The position numbers and the translations under genes were made by a program. From Halolamina sp. CBA1230 (GTDB lineage: Archaea; Halobacteriota; Halobacteria; Halobacteriales; Haloferacaceae), in assembly GCF_002025255.2 (NCBI RefSeq), contig NZ_CP054587.1, positions 310,001 to 374,000 of the forward strand: a DNA stretch of 64,000 nt. Direction: 5' to 3'. Below, piece after piece: positions 60,107-64,000 of the stretch. The notes beneath the pieces are model-generated. The model was not told the origin of the DNA. It made no database searches and was given only the letters and a program-made list of their open reading frames with translations. The first letter of the stretch is position 1. Each line of letters starts with the position of its first letter.

Positions 60107-61375
60107 TTAGTCGTCCGGAAGCGCCTGCCGGACGGCGGCAGCCGCGTCGAGCGCGCCGTAGCCGGCTGCCGGCCCCGGACTCCCCGCACGGCTCGCAGTC
60201 ACGCGAAGCGACGCCGCGGGCTCGTCGGTTGCCGACTCGGAGGCCACCCCGGCGACGAGCGCGGCGACGCCGGCGACGTACGCGGCCGCGCCGGACGTTC
60301 CGGGATCGGTAGCCCCTGGCCAGCGACGCGGCCGGGCGACGAGGTCGACCCCGCGGCGGCCGTCCGGCGTCGGCCCACGACCGCTGTACGCCGCGACGCG
60401 GCCGTCCAGTAGTCGGCCGACGGCGAACACGCCCGGCGCGCTCGCCGGGGCGGCGATGCTGCCGCGCGGACTCCCCCCTCGCAGCCGGTGTGTCGGCGTC
60501 ACCAGCGAGACGGTCGACCCTGTCGCCTCGTCGCGCAGGCGGTCGGGGAGTCGGATCTCGACCGTGTACTCGCCGGGCGCGAGCGTCACGTCCAGGCGTT
60601 CGACGCCCGCCTGCTCCCCCCGTTCCGAGAGCGCGGTCAGCCTCCGTCCCTCGTCTCGTCGATCGGTGCGGACGAGCGCGAGCGAGAGCTCCGGGGGGTC
60701 GTCGTCAGGCGATCCGGCCCACGCGAGGAGTCGGCCGTCGACGCCCTCGCCGTCGGCTCCCCCGAGCCGCAGTCGTCTCCGGCCGGGCGCCGGCTCGATC
60801 GTCCCCGTCCAGTGGCCGCGTGCGGCGTTCCCGGTCGGGGCGACGACTGTCACGCCGGCGTCGGCGGCTGCTGCTGCGGTCCGCGTGACCACGCTCCGGC
60901 CCACGACGCTCGCCCCGTACGCCGCGACGGGTGCGAGCACCACGTCCACGCCCGTCCGGTGGAACCACGCGAGCCCGCGACGGAACCCCGCCGGCCGCTC
61001 GAACGACGCCAACAGGAGATCCGCGTCGGGCGCGGCGCGGGCAACCGTCGTCGTCGCCGCGGTACCGTGTGTCGTCCCGTCGGCGACGACGGGGACGCCG
61101 TCGAACGACCGACGGCCGACGACGGCGTCCTCGAACGCGGCGTCGGTGGCGAACCCGGTCGTATCGAGCACGCCGATCCGGACGCCGTCGCCGGTGATCC
61201 CCTGGGCGTGGAGCCCCTGGACCGGGTCGTCCTGCGCGGGGGAGGCCGGTTCGGTCCCCCGGTTCGTAGGGAGTCCCGTCGCGGATAGCGCGGTGACGGC
61301 GGCGGCGCCACCGAGGGTGAGCGCACGACGGCGGGAGAGCCCGCCGCCCGACTCCGGGTTCCAATCGCCCGACAT
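60107..61375 (-). CDS. Tat-exported subtilisin-like (S8) serine protease
   Basis: 422 residues. The twin-arginine signal is SRRRALTLGGAAAVTALSAT. S8 triad: Asp in RIGVLDTTGF, His in DGTTHGTAATTTVA, Ser in PGTSGAAAYVAGVAALVAG; the oxyanion Asn is in VAPTGNAARGHW. The usual GTSMAAPHVAG is altered to GTSGAAAYVAG, and the His motif is HGTA rather than HGTH, so activity may be unusual. An inserted domain (residues ~200-310) holds beta-strands like LDVTLAPGEYTVEIRLPDRL. GGTTGATACG lies 26 bases upstream. Confidence 0.85.
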   Translation of the reverse strand: MSGDWNPESGGGLSRRRALTLGGAAAVTALSATGLPTNRGTEPASPAQDDPVQGLHAQGITGDGVRIGVLDTTGFATDAAFEDAVVGRRSFDGVPVVADGTTHGTAATTTVARAAPDADLLLASFERPAGFRRGLAWFHRTGVDVVLAPVAAYGASVVGRSVVTRTAAAAADAGVTVVAPTGNAARGHWTGTIEPAPGRRRLRLGGADGEGVDGRLLAWAGSPDDDPPELSLALVRTDRRDEGRRLTALSERGEQAGVERLDVTLAPGEYTVEIRLPDRLRDEATGSTVSLVTPTHRLRGGSPRGSIAAPASAPGVFAVGRLLDGRVAAYSGRGPTPDGRRGVDLVARPRRWPGATDPGTSGAAAYVAGVAALVAGVASESATDEPAASLRVTASRAGSPGPAAGYGALDAAAAVRQALPDD

Positions 61376-61541
61376 CGCCTTCCTGTCACGCCGGCGGGCG
61401 TATCAACCCCCCGATCGGTCGAAGTAGCGTAAAACCGCGTCGAAGCTATCGGTCGTTTTTCTACCTCCCGTGAGAACGTGTTGACGATGCCCTCCAGCAC
61501 CGAGCTGACGACGGCGGAACCGTTCGCGAACCGAACCCGGG

Positions 61542-62858
61542 GTGAGCGCCGTGGGTAGTCCACGCGGTGTTGCCGCGGTAATCGCACTCCTGCTCGCGGC
61601 GGCGCTGCTCTCCCCTGCCGGTGCCGCCACCGGCGCCGATCCCGCGGTCACGATCGACTACGACGGCGAGGCGGTGACGGTCGCGAACGCCGAGACACAG
61701 ATCGTCTCGGGGAGCGCCGAGCTCGCCCCCGGCACGTCGATCTCGGTCCGGATCCGCTCGACCGGGGATACCCAGCCCCGATTCCTCCAGTCGAAAACCG
61801 TGACGGTCGACCGGAACGGAACGTGGGCGGCCGCGTTCGACTTCTCCGAGCAGTCGCCCGGGGACACGTTCGAGGTGACCGTCAGAACTGACGCCGGCGA
61901 ACTGACCGCTGACGGCGAAGTCGTCGCGTGCGAGACGGACTGTGAGGACGACGAACCGGAGCCAGTGGAGACGGTGCGGATCGACACCACCGACGGGAAC
62001 GTGGTCGTCAACGACACCGCCTCGCAGGTGGTCTCCGGGTCGGCGCTGGCGCCGACCGGGACGGAGGTGTCGCTCCGGCTCCGCAGCACCGACAGCGAGA
62101 TCCGATTTTTCAAGGCCGCCACCGCGGTCGTGACCGACGACGGCAGCTGGGCCAGCGCGTTCAACTTCTCGACGATCCCTCCCGGCAGCGCGTTCTCCGT
62201 CGAGGCGACGATCGACGGCGGCTACGTTGCCGAGACCGAGGGTGAGGTCGTCGACTGCGAGTCGGACTGCCGCGACGACCCGCCGACGGACACCCCGACA
62301 CCGATCCCCGACGCGACGCCGGAGCCGACGGCGACGCCCGCGGCCACCAGCGTGGAGTTCTCCCGTAACGTGGTTCACGTCCGGCAGGGGACGACCGCCC
62401 GGATGGAGCTCGCGTTCGACGACACCGACACGACCGACCTCGTGATCGGCGGACAGTCGGCCGGATACACCCTCGAAGCGACCGTCCGCGACGCCGACGG
62501 CGACGGGGAGGCGACCGTCCGCTTCGACACCGCGGCCGCCGGCGACGGCGGCAGTCCCCTAGGCGTATCTGACGGCGACGAACTGACGCTGGAGTCGGAG
62601 ACCGACCTGGGGAGCGACCTCGACCCCGGCGACTACGATCTGCGGCTACTTCCCGAGGATCGGGGCGAGGCGTCCGATATCGGATCGCTCTACGTTGCGG
62701 AGCCGGGCACGGCCACGCCCCAGGGCGACACCCCGACCGCGGCGCCGACGCTGACGGGATCGCCGACCAACGGCGGCGACGTGCCCGTGGAGATCGCGGT
62801 CAGCGGCGCGCTCGTTCTCGGCGGCGGCGGGCTGGCGCTCCTGCTGCGCCGTGGGTAG
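61542..62858 (+). CDS. secreted repeat surface protein with C-terminal anchor
   Basis: 438 residues from GTG 61542. The signal is VAAVIALLLAAALLSPAGAA. Two ~95-residue repeats follow: the first has VTVANAETQIVSGSAELAPG and ends VVACETDC, the second VVVNDTASQVVSGSALAPTG and ends VVDCESDC, each probably closing a disulfide. A Thr/Pro stalk (TDTPTPIPDATPEPTATPAA) precedes a third beta domain (VVHVRQGTTARMELAFDDTD). The final helix VEIAVSGALVLGGGGLALLL ends in RRG. Resembles haloarchaeal BGTF/DUF7827-type cell-surface glycoproteins. Confidence 0.8.
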   Translation: MSAVGSPRGVAAVIALLLAAALLSPAGAATGADPAVTIDYDGEAVTVANAETQIVSGSAELAPGTSISVRIRSTGDTQPRFLQSKTVTVDRNGTWAAAFDFSEQSPGDTFEVTVRTDAGELTADGEVVACETDCEDDEPEPVETVRIDTTDGNVVVNDTASQVVSGSALAPTGTEVSLRLRSTDSEIRFFKAATAVVTDDGSWASAFNFSTIPPGSAFSVEATIDGGYVAETEGEVVDCESDCRDDPPTDTPTPIPDATPEPTATPAATSVEFSRNVVHVRQGTTARMELAFDDTDTTDLVIGGQSAGYTLEATVRDADGDGEATVRFDTAAAGDGGSPLGVSDGDELTLESETDLGSDLDPGDYDLRLLPEDRGEASDIGSLYVAEPGTATPQGDTPTAAPTLTGSPTNGGDVPVEIAVSGALVLGGGGLALLLRRG

Positions 62859-62894
62859 GCACGGCTCGCGGCCCTCTCGATTCGCCGCAGCCGG

Positions 62895-63251
62895 TCAGCC
62901 CCCGTCACGGTAGTGTGCGGCGAACAGTTCGACGAAGACACCGACGATCGGGACGAACTGGGCGACCGTCGCGCCGAGTTCCCCCATCGGGACGAGCAGG
63001 TACGAGGCGTAGGTGAACCCACCGAGCAGTAGCAGGCAGCCGGCGGCAGCGGTCAGGGGATCCCCCACCCCGTCGAGGAGGCGGGAGGCGCCCCAGAGAA
63101 CGAACCCGACCGGGAGGGACCACCTGACGACGGGGACGAGTCCCGGGCGCAGCGTCAGCACGCCGGCCAGGAGCCCACAGCCGACGAGGAGGACCGCGAG
63201 ACGGCCGATCGGCCTCCTCCAGACCGTCCGAACCGCTCGATCGACGTTCAT
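62895..63251 (-). CDS. four-helix membrane protein, unknown function
   Basis: 118 residues. Helices: RLAVLLVGCGLLAGVLTLRP, WSLPVGFVLWGASRLL, AAGCLLLLGGFTYASYLLVP and VAQFVPIVGVFVELFAAHY. The N-terminus is basic (RTVWRRPIGR), as expected inside. CAGTTATTGTC 28 bases above ATG 63251 supports a leaderless transcript. No family recognised. Confidence 0.68.
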   Translation of the reverse strand: MNVDRAVRTVWRRPIGRLAVLLVGCGLLAGVLTLRPGLVPVVRWSLPVGFVLWGASRLLDGVGDPLTAAAGCLLLLGGFTYASYLLVPMGELGATVAQFVPIVGVFVELFAAHYRDGG

Positions 63252-63316
63252 CGACGGGATCTCAGGCCGACAGACAATAACTGTGCCGCTGGGTTCCCAG
63301 TTCGGGCGAGCCCCGA

Positions 63317-64000
63317 TCAGCGCGGCGTCTGTCGGTAGATCAGGTTCCGCTGGATCTCGTTGGCCCCCTCGTAGATCACGGGGATCCGCGCGTCGCGGTA
63401 CGCCCGCGCGATCCGGCGGTCGGTGAAGATCGAGCGGCCGCCGTGGAGCTGCATCCCGCGCTCGGCGACGTCGACGGCGACCTCCGTCGATTTGGTCTTG
63501 GCCATCGCGGCCCAGTAGCCGGGGTTGTCGTGCTTTTTCACCTTCTCGGCGGCGCGCCAGTTCAGCGCGCGGGCTGCCTGGAACTCGGTCTGCATGTCCG
63601 CGAGGGTGTGCTGGACGGCCTGGAACTCGTTGATCGTGCGCCCGAACCCCTCGCGGTCGTGGACGAACGCCTCGGCCTCCTCGATGGCCGCGGCGGCGAT
63701 CCCCAGCCCGTGACCGCCGACGACGACGCGGCCGTGGTTGAAGAAGTCCGCGAGCGCGTAGAAGCCGCCGCCCTCGCTGCCGACGAGGTTCGCCTCCGGG
63801 ATCCGGCAGTCGTCGAACACGATGTGGCCCTGCTTGGAGGCGCGCATCCCCATCTTCTCGGGGATGTGCTCGGCCTCGTACCCGGGGGCATCGGTGGGGA
63901 CGATAAAGAGCGAGTAGTTGCCGTAGCGGTCGTCGCGGTCGCCGGTTTTGGCGTAGACGGTGAGCCAGTCGGCCTCGACGGCGTTGCCGACCCAGTACTT
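63317..64000 (-). CDS. acyl-CoA dehydrogenase (5'-truncated at window edge)
   Basis: The C-terminal ~227 residues of an acyl-CoA dehydrogenase; the frame is open to the window end (KYWVGNAVEADWLTVYAKTG), so the N-terminal FAD region lies outside. EKMGMRASKQGHIVFDDCRI, EGFGRTINEFQAVQHTLADM, ERGMQLHGGRSIF and YEGANEIQRNLIYRQ are family motifs, with Glu of YEG the expected base position. It differs from the enzyme at 22898-24058 (longer LFIVPTDAPG loop), so specificity probably differs. The stop is intact. Confidence 0.93.
   Translation of the reverse strand, partial: KYWVGNAVEADWLTVYAKTGDRDDRYGNYSLFIVPTDAPGYEAEHIPEKMGMRASKQGHIVFDDCRIPEANLVGSEGGGFYALADFFNHGRVVVGGHGLGIAAAAIEEAEAFVHDREGFGRTINEFQAVQHTLADMQTEFQAARALNWRAAEKVKKHDNPGYWAAMAKTKSTEVAVDVAERGMQLHGGRSIFTDRRIARAYRDARIPVIYEGANEIQRNLIYRQTPR

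Overview
The window is chromosomal DNA from an extremely halophilic euryarchaeon (class Halobacteria). GC content is very high, third codon positions are GC-biased, and the predicted proteins are strongly acidic. It carries a Tat-dependent lipoprotein and a Tat-type protease, TFB, HalOD1, DICT and DUF7344-type regulators, haloarchaeal thiolase and OB-fold subunits, and a 7S SRP RNA. Many starts lie 23-30 bases downstream of a TATA-like element such as CTTAAC, CTTATA or CCTTAC, as expected for leaderless haloarchaeal transcripts. Genes are densely packed with many ATGA, GTGA and TGATG overlaps. I cannot name the genus.

Layout. 1-764: 3' part of argF. 1277-8598 (minus): a Bat-type regulator, then a six-gene operon (ABC importer, class III CoA transferase, LeuA/homocitrate-synthase-like enzyme). 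8716-11602: cold shock protein, a zinc-ribbon microprotein coupled to a conserved protein, a HAD hydrolase and a second CoA transferase. 11630-18087: an export and surface block with a DUF7344 regulator, two SipW-associated (DUF1102-like) secreted proteins, a rhomboid-type protease, signal peptidase I and a DUF5305 membrane protein. 18107-22145: EthD protein, coiled-coil membrane protein, lipoprotein, TFB and a small membrane protein.

22146-29512: acyl-CoA dehydrogenase, MFS permease, gatCA, cytidine deaminase, a membrane protein and an aldo/keto reductase. Two inverted copies of a ~360 bp non-coding element with terminal inverted repeats lie here. 29584-36810: lipoprotein, broken HicB, a TPP enzyme, a tandem hairpin array, YccF protein, MOT1 transporter, a HalOD1/DICT/DUF7344 signalling cluster, a divergent tubulin/FtsZ protein and an HMA protein. 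36874-42259: cupin, DnaJ-ferredoxin fusion, methyltransferase, NIF3 protein, Old Yellow Enzyme and membrane proteins. 42288-42596: SRP RNA (minus).

42678-54509: a duplicated-domain protein, an alpha/beta beta-ketothiolase pair with Ser in place of the nucleophilic Cys, a secreted phospholipase-D-like protein, a RecJ-like DHH protein, a JAMM peptidase with FAD synthetase, a CtaA-like/CtaB fusion and pyrI. 54502-64000: pyrB, a MutS-like ATPase, a second TPP enzyme, a winged-helix membrane regulator, a Tat subtilase, a surface protein and an edge-truncated acyl-CoA dehydrogenase.

Most of the window is conserved haloarchaeal housekeeping. The least explained parts are the importer/CoA-transferase/condensing-enzyme operon, the secretion/protease block, the paired TIR elements and the hairpin array. 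I saw no integrase, transposase, CRISPR array or tRNA gene.
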